Of a stretch of 53,825 nt of DNA, positions 33,388 through 45,300 are shown in pieces; position 1 is the stretch's first letter; each line of letters begins with the position of its first letter. The translations under genes and the position numbers were made by a program. Origin of the DNA: JAKVBH01 sp049800955 (GTDB lineage: Bacteria > Pseudomonadota > Alphaproteobacteria > Rhodobacterales > Rhodobacteraceae); assembly GCF_049800955.1 (NCBI RefSeq), contig NZ_JBNAGA010000008.1:1-53825 (forward strand), in the 5' to 3' direction. The notes beneath the pieces were generated by a model. That model was given only the letters and a program-made list of their open reading frames with translations, had not been told where the DNA came from and searched no databases.

Positions 33388-33405
33388 GTTATCGTGTAAG
33401 ATAAC
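33388..33405. promoter_or_regulatory. Inverted repeat ahead of the replication initiator gene
   Basis: GTTATC (33388-33393) and GATAAC (33400-33405) flank GTGTAA, 35 bp upstream of the rep start codon. The dyad includes one iteron-like GTAAG, so initiator dimers could repress their own gene here while monomers bind the direct iterons. Confidence 0.55.
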
Positions 33406-33548
33406 ATGCGCGCAATCTGTCGTCCAGCCAAGTATAAACACCCAATTTGTAAGCTTAGACAAACCTCACGGAGATGCGTTCTGCCGCCCAGCGAATCACT
33501 AAAACACTTGAGTTAAAGGGTTTTTTGGGATGCCGCAGCAGACCTAAA

Positions 33549-33658
33549 AGACTCCCCAAATGAGCAACCCAGTACGTAAGTTTTGACGGCCCGATACGTA
33601 AGAAAATCGATCCCGGAATGTAAGCTAACCCATCCCTAAACGTAGCAGTACTTTGGTA
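33549..33658 (+). repeat. Tandem 22-bp iterons of the origin
   Basis: Three clear adjacent 22-bp units begin at 33571, 33593 and 33615, each with A(C/T)GTAAG at positions 4-10 and each ending in CCC. A degenerate unit precedes them (33549, keeps only the CCC end) and one follows (33637, keeps AAACGTA). GTAAG cores lie at 33576, 33598 and 33620, exactly 22 bp apart. Two more isolated copies lie at 33396 and 33449. The 22-bp period puts all sites on one face of the helix, as in iteron-controlled plasmids. Confidence 0.82.
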
Positions 33659-33876
33659 AAGTGCATTTAAATTCAGATAGCTAGCGGCGATGAACAAAGA
33701 AAATAGAACATCTAGAAGTCTAATATTGGTTTTTTGTATTTGGATTGGTTTGTAGGGCAGTACTTGTGGCAGGCGACTCTCTAAAACTACTTATTGGGTG
33801 CTCCTTCATCAAACCACCTGTTTAAGCGGAGCTAGCGCCAAAGTTTCATGCGCTGAAAAAAAGACATCGAATTTCC

Positions 33877-33905
33877 GATATTTTTCCGGCGTCACAAAAA
33901 ATATC
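33877..33905. promoter_or_regulatory. Inverted repeat ahead of parA
   Basis: GATATTTTT (33877-33885) and AAAAATATC (33897-33905) form a perfect 9-bp inverted repeat with an 11-base spacer, 56 bp before the parA start codon. ParA proteins with an N-terminal DNA-binding domain repress their own operon, so this is a candidate operator. Confidence 0.5.
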
Positions 33906-33961
33906 ATACTTGCAGTAGACTCATAGAAGGATCATGATTCCGAAAACCTTACAGGCACGAC

Positions 33962-35164
33962 ATGACAGATCCCATACTGCCTCCCATCGATCTTGAAGCC
34001 ATCGACCGCTTGGCAACCCGTGCGTCAACAGTCATCGAACGGTTGCGCGAACGGGTCTACGCTCCGGGAACCCATAAGCAATTAGAGCTGCGCTTTAACG
34101 TCAAAAAAGCAGCAGAGATGGTCAAACGATCTGACAAGCTCATTCGGGATGCTGAGGCAGACGGGCGTTTGCCTCCTGCCAGCACAAACCCGGACACAGG
34201 ACGCAGGACAGGGTACAGCCTCGCAGAGGTCAATAGAATGCGCGAAGTGTTCGGCACCCTGCCCCACCGCGCAGCAGATGATCCCGCATTGGTTCTCGCA
34301 GTCCAAAACTTCAAGGGTGGCGTCGGCAAGTCCACTGTCGTCACGCACCTCTCTCAATATCTGGCACTCAAGGGATATCGCGTCTGCGTCATCGATTGTG
34401 ATAGTCAGGCGTCTACAACATCCATCTTCGGCCTGAACCCTGATGTGGATGTCGATGAAACAGAGGATACGCTTTATCCCTTTTTTCGTCACGGCGGACC
34501 AACCAGCCTGCACTACGCATTGCGCGCAACGTATTGGCCTGGCATTGCCCTGATCCCGGCGAACCTCGGTCTCTACGATGCGGAATATGAGTTTGCAGCG
34601 CGCATGGCACGAGAACAAACCTTTGTTCTGGACCGGCTTCGTGATGGAATAGAGACGATCAAGGATCAGTTCGACGTCATTCTGCTTGATCCGCCCCCTG
34701 CCCTCGGCATGTTGTCTCTATCGGTGTTGAGAGCCGCGAATGCGCTCTTGATTCCAGCGCCACCAAATAACATTGATTTCGGCTCAACGGCGCATTTCCT
34801 GAAGATGCTGTCGGCTACTCTGGATCAACTGTCCGTCGCAGGCGGCGCGCGTGACTACGCGTTTGTCAAAATCCTCGCGACGAAGATGAATGATCAAAAG
34901 TCGGCCCAGGTCGCCATCAAACGGATGATGGACGCAGTCTTTCCGACAGAGATGATGCAAGCTGTGCTCAAAGACAGCGCGGAAATCGACAACGCCACTG
35001 CCAATCTTTCGACGGTCTACGAGCTGACAGGCGCATCCGCGCGCACGGAAACCCACCGGCGGTGCCGCGCCTATCTGGATGCTGTTGGCCGCGAGGCCGA
35101 GATACTCATCCGCAAGACCTGGCCTAGCCACAGACGCGCGTTGCAGAAAGAGGGTTTGATATGA
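33962..35164 (+). CDS. parA: Plasmid partition ATPase ParA (type Ia)
   Basis: 400 residues. Walker-type ATPase that moves plasmid copies apart together with ParB. The deviant Walker A is QNFKGGVGKSTVVTHLSQ near residue 115, with DCDSQAST and VILLDPPPALG as further ATPase motifs. The N-terminal 100 residues contain a helix-turn-helix-like segment (KKAAEMVKRSDKLIRDAEADGRL), so this is the large type Ia form that also regulates its operon. Start: ATG 33962. The stop overlaps the parB start (ATGA), giving a coupled parAB operon. Confidence 0.95.
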   Translation: MTDPILPPIDLEAIDRLATRASTVIERLRERVYAPGTHKQLELRFNVKKAAEMVKRSDKLIRDAEADGRLPPASTNPDTGRRTGYSLAEVNRMREVFGTLPHRAADDPALVLAVQNFKGGVGKSTVVTHLSQYLALKGYRVCVIDCDSQASTTSIFGLNPDVDVDETEDTLYPFFRHGGPTSLHYALRATYWPGIALIPANLGLYDAEYEFAARMAREQTFVLDRLRDGIETIKDQFDVILLDPPPALGMLSLSVLRAANALLIPAPPNNIDFGSTAHFLKMLSATLDQLSVAGGARDYAFVKILATKMNDQKSAQVAIKRMMDAVFPTEMMQAVLKDSAEIDNATANLSTVYELTGASARTETHRRCRAYLDAVGREAEILIRKTWPSHRRALQKEGLI

Positions 35165-36156
35165 CGAAAAAACACTCAGCGATTTTTGACGATGTCCTGT
35201 CGGGTCTGGATGATCCAGCAAAACCAGCCGCGCCAAGTGATCGGGGCGGGGCGCGTTTTCTCAACAGATCTACAGCGATTGCCGAGCGTCTGGCCGGCTC
35301 TCGGGAAGAAAAAGTTCTCAATTGGGTGGACCCTTCCGAGTGCCGGATGTGGGAACGTCACAACCGGGATTACGATCTTCTTAATGAAGAAAACTGTCGG
35401 GATCTGATCGATGGCATTCGCTCACAGGGACGGCAGGAATTCCCGGCAATTGTGCGGGCTCTGCCGGATGCGTATGGCTACACTTATGAAGTGATTTGTG
35501 GCGCGCGCAGGCACTTTGCTGTCTCTTGGTTGCGCGCGAATAATTACACGCAGTTCAAGTATCTCGTGGAAGTACGCGAGCTGACAGATGAGGAAGCGTT
35601 CCGCCTTGCGGATATCGAGAACCGTGATCGTGAGGACATCTCGGACTACGAGCGGGCCATCGACTATGCAGACGCGATTGCGCGCTATTACGGCGGCAAG
35701 CAAAAGGCGATGGCTGAGCGTCTTGAGGTCAGCCAACCCTGGCTTTCGCGCTACCTTGCCTTGGCCAAGTTGCCGGAGGCTGTTGTCGCAGCATTTGGAT
35801 CCAAGCGCGACATTCGCGAGCGGCATGCGAGAGACTTCAAAGCTTGGTTGGCGGACTCAACTTTGTCAAAAAAGGTTTTGGCCGAGGCGGAACGCTTGAG
35901 CGCGCTGCAATCCAAAAAACGCGCGCAACAAAGCGCGCCTTTGGATGCGCCTGCGGTGATGAAAGCGTTCAAAGCGGCTTTGACAGAACCCAAATCAGCG
36001 GAGAACAAGGCCGTTGCGCAGGAGTTCGCCGGAGGCGGCGAGGGCGCGACAATCTCGGTCAGAAAGAAAGGGCGCAAGACGCTCGTCGAGTTTGATGAAA
36101 CCATCAGCAATGCCGCTCTGTTGTCTGCGTTTGAGGCCTATCTGGCCAACAGGTAA
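35161..36156 (+). CDS. parB: Plasmid partition protein ParB
   Basis: 331 residues. Centromere-binding CTPase clamp. The CTP-binding motif is CGARRHFA, a variant of the usual GERR; the second motif is ENRDREDISDYERA. The helix-turn-helix is AMAERLEVSQPWLSRYLAL. The C-terminal 60 residues would form the dimer domain. ATG 35161 overlaps the parA stop. Two palindromes that look like parS lie 7 and 37 bp after its stop codon. Confidence 0.94.
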   Translation: MTKKHSAIFDDVLSGLDDPAKPAAPSDRGGARFLNRSTAIAERLAGSREEKVLNWVDPSECRMWERHNRDYDLLNEENCRDLIDGIRSQGRQEFPAIVRALPDAYGYTYEVICGARRHFAVSWLRANNYTQFKYLVEVRELTDEEAFRLADIENRDREDISDYERAIDYADAIARYYGGKQKAMAERLEVSQPWLSRYLALAKLPEAVVAAFGSKRDIRERHARDFKAWLADSTLSKKVLAEAERLSALQSKKRAQQSAPLDAPAVMKAFKAALTEPKSAENKAVAQEFAGGGEGATISVRKKGRKTLVEFDETISNAALLSAFEAYLANR

Positions 36157-36162
36157 GTGGAG

Positions 36163-36206
36163 AAAATTGCCCATGGGCAATTTTCATCTCAGTTGCCCAT
36201 GGGCAA
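36163..36206. promoter_or_regulatory. Tandem parS-like palindromes
   Basis: TTGCCCATGGGCAA occurs twice, at 36167-36180 and 36193-36206, as perfect palindromes with centres 26 bp apart. The first extends to a perfect 22-bp palindrome (36163-36184) by AAAA/TTTT arms. The place just after parB and the identical repetition point to the centromere bound by ParB. The sequence is different from the chromosomal parS consensus. Confidence 0.8.
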
Positions 36207-36346
36207 TTCGTGTTAATCGTGCCGCATCATCGGCAAATTGACGCTGATTTGCGCAAACTCCCCTTTAGCGAGAATCGGGCTTCCGTATAGTCACACAAAA
36301 CAGACACGCGGAGCACCAACCGCGTTCAAATGGGGTTTTGTAAGTG
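36207..36346. other. Short leader of the giant surface protein gene
   Basis: 140 bp between the parS-like sites and the giant gene. TTGACG (36238) and TATAGT (36286) are promoter-like words but are not properly spaced to each other. Expression of the giant gene must start here or come from parAB through the palindromes. Confidence 0.35.
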
Positions 36347-39300
36347 ATGAGATCGTTTGGAAACCGAGCAGGCCGTGCACAGGTTCGTTTAGCGCATCTT
36401 TTGGTCAAGTCGTGGTTTGTCTTGCTGGCCCTCGCGATGCCTGCATCAGCGACCGACTTCACAATGACCGTCCCGGGAACGTCGATCCGATTGCCAGATG
36501 ATTACCCTGAGGCGGGTGGTGTGGCATTCGTTCTCGAAGGCGTGAACGGCAACCTGTATTACCAGTTTTCTGACCCGACCGGCGCCTTCCGCGGGTTCCA
36601 GCAAAATGGCCAGCCCAGTCGTTTCCGAGGCAACCCGTTTACCATCAACGATCCTGTTGAACTGAACTGCGGATTCTCCGATTGCTCGACCTACTTCGGC
36701 GGCGGCCTCGCGCGGGTGCACATCCGCTTCACGGCTTACGATGGCGATACTCAGCCAGGCGGTTTTGATGAAAATGACATCTCGCTCATCCTGAACGGCA
36801 CGAATGTCGGCAGTTGGTCTGGTTTGACGACGGAAGCCACAAACACCTCTGGCACCACGAGCTTCGGCTTCGGAACCGGTTTTGGCAACAACACGTTTGA
36901 TACAGGCTGGTTCACGACAACAAATGGTGCATTGCTCAACAATATTCTGACGACTGGTCAGACAACCACGCAGGTTCTCGATGACGATCCGAACGACAAT
37001 TACTGGGATTTCCGACGCGGCCCGACCCTGACCAACCCAGATATCGTAACCGTCGCTCCGGGGTATACGCTGGATAAAACTGCCGATGGGGGCGTGACGA
37101 GTTTCAGCGCCGTCGGTGATACAGTTGATTATACCTATGTCGTGACAAATATCGGCTCCGTTCCAATACGCCAGTTGAGCCTCGTGGACGACAAGATCGC
37201 CAGCGTGTCGTGCGACAAGACGGTCATACAAGATACGAATCCCGGGGGTGTTGCAGACTTTGCGACATGTACCGGGACCTACACGATCACGCAGGAAGAC
37301 ATTGATCGCGGCACCTTGACCAATATCGCCATTGCCGAGGGTGTTCCTGATTTCGGCACGTTGGGCGCTTTGCGAGATGAGGTGACCTTGGCGGGCCCCG
37401 CCGCCGCGCCTGCGCTCTTTTTCGAGAAAACATCCTCGCTCACAGAGTTTGGCAACGCGGGTACGTCCGTGCCCTACAGTTTCTTTTTCCGGAATGACGG
37501 CAATGTCACGCTCAGCAATGTTCAGATCAATGATCCTTTGCTGCCCGGGCTCGTGTGCAACGTGCCTGATCTGGAGCCTGATGACACGTTCACCTGCACC
37601 GGCTCCTATACGGTTCAGCAATCTGACGTAGATGATTATGCCGCCGATACGGCCAATACGCTCGACAACACTGCCACGGTCAATGCAACGCCTGCGCGGG
37701 GTCCACCGGTCTCGGAGACGTCTTCCGTCTCGCTGCCAGCGGCAACTGTCGCGCCAGCGATGGGCTTTGAAAAAGAAGCGCTGGCTTCGAATTTCGACGA
37801 AGCTGGTGACATCATCAGCTATCGCTTCACGATAACCAATGAAGGCAACGTGACCTTCCCCGCCCCGCCTGTGGTCAACGATCCAAGCGTCGGCGCGGTG
37901 TCCTGTCCGGGCGGGCCGATTGCGCCCAACAATTCGATCATATGTTCGGCGAGCTACACGGTCACTCAGGATGATATTGACCTTGGAGAGTTTGAGAACA
38001 CGGCCACTGCGACGATCACTGTCGCGGGCGTTAATCTCAGTGAGACCGACAGCGTCACCGTTCCGGCTGTGCGTACAACTGGGCTTGAGATGGTCAAGCG
38101 TCTGGCGGCGGCCTCTCCCACGAGTTTTGATGCGCCGGGCATTGGGCTGCTCTACGAATATGATCTGACGAACACCGGAAATGTACGGTTACTGACGCCA
38201 AGCGTGTCCGATGACAAAGTCACTGTCTCATGCGCTGCGACAGAAATTTTGCCGGGTCAGACGGTGACATGTACCTCGGCGAATTACTCGACTGTCCAGA
38301 GTGATGTGAACCAGGGTGGTGTCACCAATATTGCTACTGCAAGCGCTACTGAAGCGGGGCCAACCGCGAACATCATTTCATCTGATCCGCAAAGCCTCAC
38401 GGTTCCGTCTGTGCAAAACCCGGCGATCTCGCTGGTGAAAACCGCTCCTGTGGTCACAGCGCCAGACTTCCAGGTGGGCCAGACGATCACCTACACGTTT
38501 GACGTCACGAACACTGGCAATGTGCGCATTGCTTCGGGAACAATTGGTGTCGATGAGATCACGATCACCGATGACAAGATCGGCACGTTTACCTGCTTTG
38601 CCACGCCTTTGAACCGAGGGCAGACCCAAAGCTGTACAGCGGACTATGTGCTTACGAATGACGATATCGTCGCCGGGACCGTGATCAATACAGCGACCGC
38701 CAGCGCCGGGACTACGGATAGCCCTCAGGTGACGGCGCAGGTCTCGCCTAATTTGAGCCCTGGCGTTACTGTCGCGAAGGTTGCCAATACCGCGTCGGTT
38801 TCGGCTACGACGGACAGTATCTCCTATACGTTCACCGTGACCAATTCTGGCGACACGCAGATCTTGCTGCCCGATCAGCCGATCACGATCAACGATGCGT
38901 TGCTCACGGGTGTTGCGGATTGCTCGTCTCAACCGGCCACGCTCAACCCAGGTGACAGCTTCACCTGTAGCGGCGTGCGCAATGGAATTACCCAAGACGA
39001 GTTGGATGCAGGGCAGGTCGACAATATGGCGACCGCCAGCTTCCCTTTCACGAATGGCAGCGTCACCATCACGGTGACGTCGGATGAAGATACGGCCACG
39101 GTTCCGGTCGTGGCGGCGCCCGGGATGATCTTCTCCAAAACAGGGCCTGCGACGTTCAATGTTGGCGAGACGCTGACCTATACGTTCTCGGTTCAAAATA
39201 CGGGCAACGTGACGTTGGTGCGCGTCCCGGTCACGGATCCGTTGATCCCAGGACTGTCCTGCGTCTTGTCCGATATTGCGCCGGGAACAACCCAGAGTTG

Positions 39301-42300
39301 TACTGGAGGCTATGCGGTGACTCAGGCAGACGTGGATGCCGAGACCATCGTTAACACGGCCACGGCAACGCCCGAGCCATCGCAGGGGACATTGGCGCCA
39401 GACACGGATGGCCACACGACAAATCTTCTGCCCGGCGCAGGGACCAAATCTGCCAGCATTTCCAAAACAGCAGATCGCGCGAGCATTGCAGCTGTTGGTG
39501 AACAGGTGACCTATAGTTTTGCAGTGCAGAATACAGGCACGCAGACACTCTCCAATCTCGCTGTCACGGATCCCTTGGTCCCCGGTTTCTCCTGTGCCAT
39601 CCCATCACTGGCCCCGGGCGTGACCGATACGTCCTGCTCAGTTATCTACACTGTGACGCAAGCGGATATCGATCGCGGTGAGATTGAAAACACCGCCACG
39701 GTCGACAGCGCTGAAATTGCGCCTGCAACGGGCACAGAGACGATTGATGGACCCGCGCGCAATCCTGAACTGAGTTTCGACAAGATTGCCAGCGGCGGCT
39801 ACACGGCAGCCGGAGATACCGTTGATTTTGTGTTCCGGGTTCAGAACTCCGGGAATGTGACGCTGACGAATGTGATCGTCACGGACACGTTCTTTTCGCC
39901 GACCTTTACCTGTACCATTCCCTCGCTCGCGCCCGGGGCTGTAGACAACACAAGCTGTACAACGAGCTATACCGTCCTGCAGTCCAATGTGGACGATGGT
40001 AGCTTTACCAATACGGCTCAAGTCAGCGGGACAGGCCCAACCGGGGCAGGGGACCCGACGCCTGTGACCGACACGGAGGTCGTCTCGGGTCCGGCAGAGA
40101 ACGCCTCGCTCAGTGTCGATAAGGTCTCGACCGATGGCAGCTTTGCGGGTGATGGCGATAGCGAGGTTTATAACTTCACCGTCACAAACACCGGCAACGT
40201 AACGCTTTCTAATCTGACGCTTACTGATGCGGATCTGGGCTTTTCCTGTCCGCTGCCGGATCTCTTGCCCGGGGCAAGCACAACGCAATGTGCAGACGCC
40301 TCCCCTCTGCAGGCAACGAAGACCTTTGATCAAGGTGACGTCGATGCGCTGCGCTACACCAACACAGTGTCTGTCACTGGCGAGAGCGACAGCCAAGGTA
40401 CCGCCGTGTCTGCGACGGATGAGGAAACGGTCACCGGCCCGGCGCAGGTTGTGGACCTTCTGATCGACAAGTCGACAGCGTTCGCAGGCACGGTAGATGC
40501 CGTTGGCCAAACCATCGATTATTCCTACGAGGTGACCAACAATGGCAACATAACGCTGACCGCTGCAATCAGCGTCAGTGACGACAAGATCTCCTCCGTT
40601 ACTTGTCCAGCGCTTCCTTTGGGTGGTTTGTTGCCGGGCGACAGCATTACCTGCATCGGCACCTATACGGTCGAGCAGGCGGATTTGGACACGGGCAGCG
40701 TGACAAACATCGCGTCAGCCACGATTACCCAGCCTGTTGTTCCGGTTAATCCTGGCGATACAGGTTTTGTCACAGAAACCTCGCCGACCGACTCTGTGAC
40801 CGTTGGCGCGGACCAGATGCCGGATCTGCGCATTGCCAAACGCGTTAAACCGGGCACCACATCGAGCTATGCCGCAGAAGGCGATGTTGTCACTTTTGAA
40901 TACACCGTGACCAATATTGGCAATGTCACGACGACCGATCCCATAACCGTCGAAGACGATCAGATCGCAGGGACGTTGACATGTTCCGCCGCTCCATTGC
41001 CGCCCAATGGAAGCGTGATTTGTGAGCAGGATTGGGTCGCCGACCAAGCGGATATCAATGCAGGCAGTGTGACCAATATCGCGACAGGTAACACCCTGTA
41101 CGATGGCGTATTGGTGACCTCTGATCCCCGCAGTGTGACCGTGAATGCGGTTCAGACACCCTCGCTTGCCATAAACAAGACGTTCATCTCAACCGATGCG
41201 CCGGGCTTCTTCAATGAAGGCGACGAGCTGACGTATGAAATCGTCGTCACAAACGACGGTAACGTGACAGTGGATGCACCGATTACGCTGACCGATAGTC
41301 TGACGACACCGGTTTGTCCGCCTGTTGCAGGTGGCGTGCTTGATCCGGGCGATACGCTGACATGTTCGGCCACGCATATCGTGACAGCCAATGACATTGC
41401 TTTGGGTGCTGCGACAAATGTCGTCTTCGCGACAGGAACATTTGATGGAACGCCGGTCCAGTCACCATCTGATGACGCGATTTATCCGGTCGATGCGCAG
41501 CCTGCGCTTTCACTCGTGAAAACCCCGGTTGCCGGGACATCGGACTTCAGCGCTGTCGGCGAAACGATCATCTATGATTATGCGGTGACCAACTCGGGCA
41601 ACGTGGGTCTGGTCGAGGCGATAACGATTGAGGACGATGTGATTGGCACGATTGCCTGCCGCCCCGGTGGAACGGCGCTGCCATCCGGCGACACCTTTAC
41701 CTGCCAGGGCTCTTATGTCGTGACGCAGGCCGATCTCGACCGTGGCTTCATCACAAATAACGCAACGGCACAGACCACCTTCGGCTCCGGCGCTGATGTG
41801 ACCGATGTTGTGTCCCCCAATGCCGATGCAACGGTGCCAGCTGCGGAAAACGAAGCGCTCGATGTCGTCAAGGAAATGACAAGCAATACAACACCCGTGG
41901 TTGGGTCGATATTGCCCTACCGCATTGTTGCGACAAACTCGGGCAACCAGACGTTGTCTGGTGTCTCAATCGAAGATCCCCTGATCCCTGTCCTGACTTG
42001 TGAGGTCGTGCCAGCGGTTGGACCTGTTGTGCCAGCGCCGGTGAACGTCGTCTTGGCTCCGAACGATGCGCTGCGCTGCACGGGCAATTATACCGTGACG
42101 CAAGCGGACATCGATGCACAGGAAATCGTCAACACAGCCACGGCCAACGGGACGGATCCACAAGGCGAGACCGTTGACGGGACGGCTACAAATACGCAGG
42201 CCGTAACACCCCCTGTCACGACAATGAATGTGCTCAAGGAGATTGTTCCAGCGCCAATTCTGGGCACAGATCCGGCCTTCAGCCAGCCCGGTCAGCAGAT

Positions 42301-45300
42301 CACCTTCCGGGTGACGGTGACCAATACGGGCAACATCACGCTTCAGACAGCCACGATCACCGATGATCGAACGGTTGTGCCAACGAGCTGTACTGTAGGG
42401 CCGATTGCGCCGGGCGCGTCGGACAATTCCTGTGAGTTCACCTATACGGTCACGCAGGCGGATGTTGATGTGCTCAACACCGATGGCACGAGCTTCTTTG
42501 GCGGATTTACGAATATCGCCCGGGTGTCCGCTGTGCCAAACAATCCGGACCTTCCCGTGATCGAGGAAGAAGACGATGTCTTTGTTCGGGGCCCAGAGCG
42601 GGAGCCTGGCATCTCCCTCGTGAAAGACACGGCCGCGACAGGGTTCTCAAGCCTTGGTGAGATCATCACCTACACCTTTACGATCGGGAACACGGGCAAC
42701 GTAACGCTGACAGAAGCGCCGGAAATCGTGGACGATAAAATCGGGACGTTCACCTGTGCCGGTTTCCCGAACGGTGGTTTGGCGCCTTTGGCATTTTATA
42801 CTTGCTCCGCTGACTACGCCGTGACGCAAGCGGATCTCGATGCGGGCTTTGTGACAAATGTTGCCACAGCAGACAGCTCCGAAGTCGATCCAGCGACGGA
42901 TACGGCGACTGTGACCGGAACGGAAACGCCCGCGTTGGTGCTGACAAAATCAGCGCAGCCTTCTGGCAATGTCCCGGCCGGGACAGAGGTTATCTACACA
43001 TACACAGTTGAAAACACGGGCAACCAGACCCTGACCAATGTCGCCGTAACGGACCAGCACACGGGCTCTGGCGGGACGGTCGCCCTGACTGTGTCAGGCG
43101 ATGCGCTGGAGTTTGATGCAGCACCGACAGGCGACAGCACGGACGCATCGGCCAACGGTGTCTGGGATGAATTGCGCCCGGGCGATATTGCGCGGTTCAC
43201 GGCGAGTTACACCGTGACCCAGGAAGACGTGGATACTCAAACGACGCTGTCCAACACAGCAACCGTGACGGCAAATCCGCCGGGTGCGGCGCCGCCCGAA
43301 ACCGATCAGACCACAGTCACCGTAACGCCTGAAGTTCAGGCCCCGGAACTGACCGCGATCAAACTCGTTGATGCAACCGGTCTTTCGACACCGCCGGAGC
43401 TCGGCGAAACCATCGGGTTTGATATATCCGTCGAAAACACCGGCAACCAAACGCTTCGCTCCATCACGCTGGCCGATACCCTGCGCCGCGTGGATGGCAC
43501 GATTGTCCCCATCGCCACGCCGGACTTCACGGGAGGCGATACGGGAATTGCAGGTGCGCTCGAGGTTGGTGAGACCTGGACCTATCGCGCAACCCATGTG
43601 ATCACGCAGGAGGATCTCGATGCGGGGGGTCTGACAAACCAGGTCGTTGCGCGCGCTCGCGCACCGGATGGCACCTTTGTGCAAGATGCCTCCGACGACG
43701 GCGTTGACGGCAATGGCAGCGACAACCCGACGCCAATTGATCTGCCCGCAGAGCCGGGCATCGAGACAACCAAAACTGTTGCCTCAGGGGTCGCAGAGGT
43801 TGGTGAACTCGTCACGTTTGAAGTGACCGTACAAAACACCGGTAATGTCACGCTTACGGATGTGAATGTATCCGATGATTTGCGCCGCGTGGATGGCATA
43901 GATATCTCGCCTGACCCAGCAGCGATTTTCAACGGGGCCGATGCCGGTTCAGGGCAGGGCACGTTGTTGCCCGATGAGACCGCGACCTACGTTGTGACAT
44001 ATCGGTTGACGCAAGAAGACGTGGATGCGGGCGGTCTGTCCAACACCGCGACAGGTCAGGGCACACCGCCGGGCGGGGCGCCTGAAACGGATGTCTCCGA
44101 CAACGGAAATGACACCGACGGAAACACAACGGATGATCCAACCGTTTTCGAGGTGCCCGCCGATCCTGCGGTTACACTGACCAAAGCGCTTGACCCCGAC
44201 GGGCTGCAAAGCTTCGACGCAGTGGGGGATGTGCTCACATACCTCTTCACCATCGAGAACACGGGCAACGTGACATTGACCGGCACACCGGTTGTCACCG
44301 ACCCCCTGATCACGGATGCGGGCGAGGCGATTACGTGCGACGCCTTGCCATCGGAAGGGCTTGCGCCGGAAGGCACGATTGAATGCCGCGGCAGCTATGA
44401 GGTCACGCAAGAAGATCTCGATCGCGGTCAGATCGACAACAGCGCGACAGCCTCGATTGGCACAACTGCGACGGAAGATCCCGCGACGAATTCGGTCCCC
44501 GCGACGCAATTGCCTGCGCTGGAACTGGTCAAGAACGCGCCGAGCATCGAGGCTGAGGATTTCGTGACGGGTCTTGAGGTCACCTATGAGTTCGTTGTGA
44601 CCAACACCGGCAATGTGACCATTACCGAGCCCATCACAATTGTGGATGTGCTGATCCCTGCTGATGACATTACCTGCCCGGCTTTCCCGGCTGAGGGTAT
44701 TGCCCCTGACGGGACCTACACCTGTACTGGCGCCTATACGGTTACGGCAGATGCTGTTGATCTTGGGGCGGTAACAAACGTGGCCTATGCCACAGACGGT
44801 ACCACCGAGAGCCCGCGCGATAGCGCCACGATCCCCAATGACGGCATTCCGTCTCTTTCGATTGAGAAGGAAGCAGATGTCTCCAATGTGGCCAATGTAG
44901 ACGATGAAATTGCCTATACTTTCACAGTAACCAATTCCGGGACCCGCGCTTTTGCCGCTCCTGTCGTGGTTCAGGACACAATCCTTGGACCCATCACTTG
45001 CTTTACCCCAAGTGTTGATGATCCGGACTTCGTTGCTGGAGAAGAGATCACCTGTAGCGGGACCTATCGCGTCACACAGGAAGATCTGGATCGCGGCGAG
45101 GTTCTGAATGAAGCCTATGCAGAGACAGATTTTGGTGCGGATGACACGCCAGTTCTCTCTGATCCGGATAGCGTGACAACACCTGTAAACCGCAATGCCT
45201 TACTGAGCCTGAACAAGAGCGCGGCGACCTTGCCTGTCACAGCAGTTGATCAGGTCCTGACCTACACCATCACGGCGCGCAATGACGGAAACCAGACGTT

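Larger units (their letters stand above)
33354..33961. other. Origin region (oriV) between rep and parA
   Basis: 608 bp without a convincing gene and visibly richer in A+T than its surroundings. It holds an inverted repeat at 33388-33405, isolated iteron-like GTAAG units at 33391 and 33444, a tandem iteron block at 33549-33658, an AT-rich stretch at about 33655-33760 that could be the unwinding element, and an inverted repeat ahead of parA at 33877-33905. I see no canonical DnaA box. Confidence 0.8.

Noticed and set aside
33455..33697. Possible 80-residue protein in the origin region
   Set aside because: It runs through the 22-bp iterons, has no ribosome-binding site or family resemblance, and lies in AT-rich regulatory DNA.
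36163..36206. Palindromes after parB as rho-independent terminators
   Set aside because: They are perfect palindromes without a loop and are repeated identically, which fits protein-binding sites better, although a minor effect on transcription is possible.
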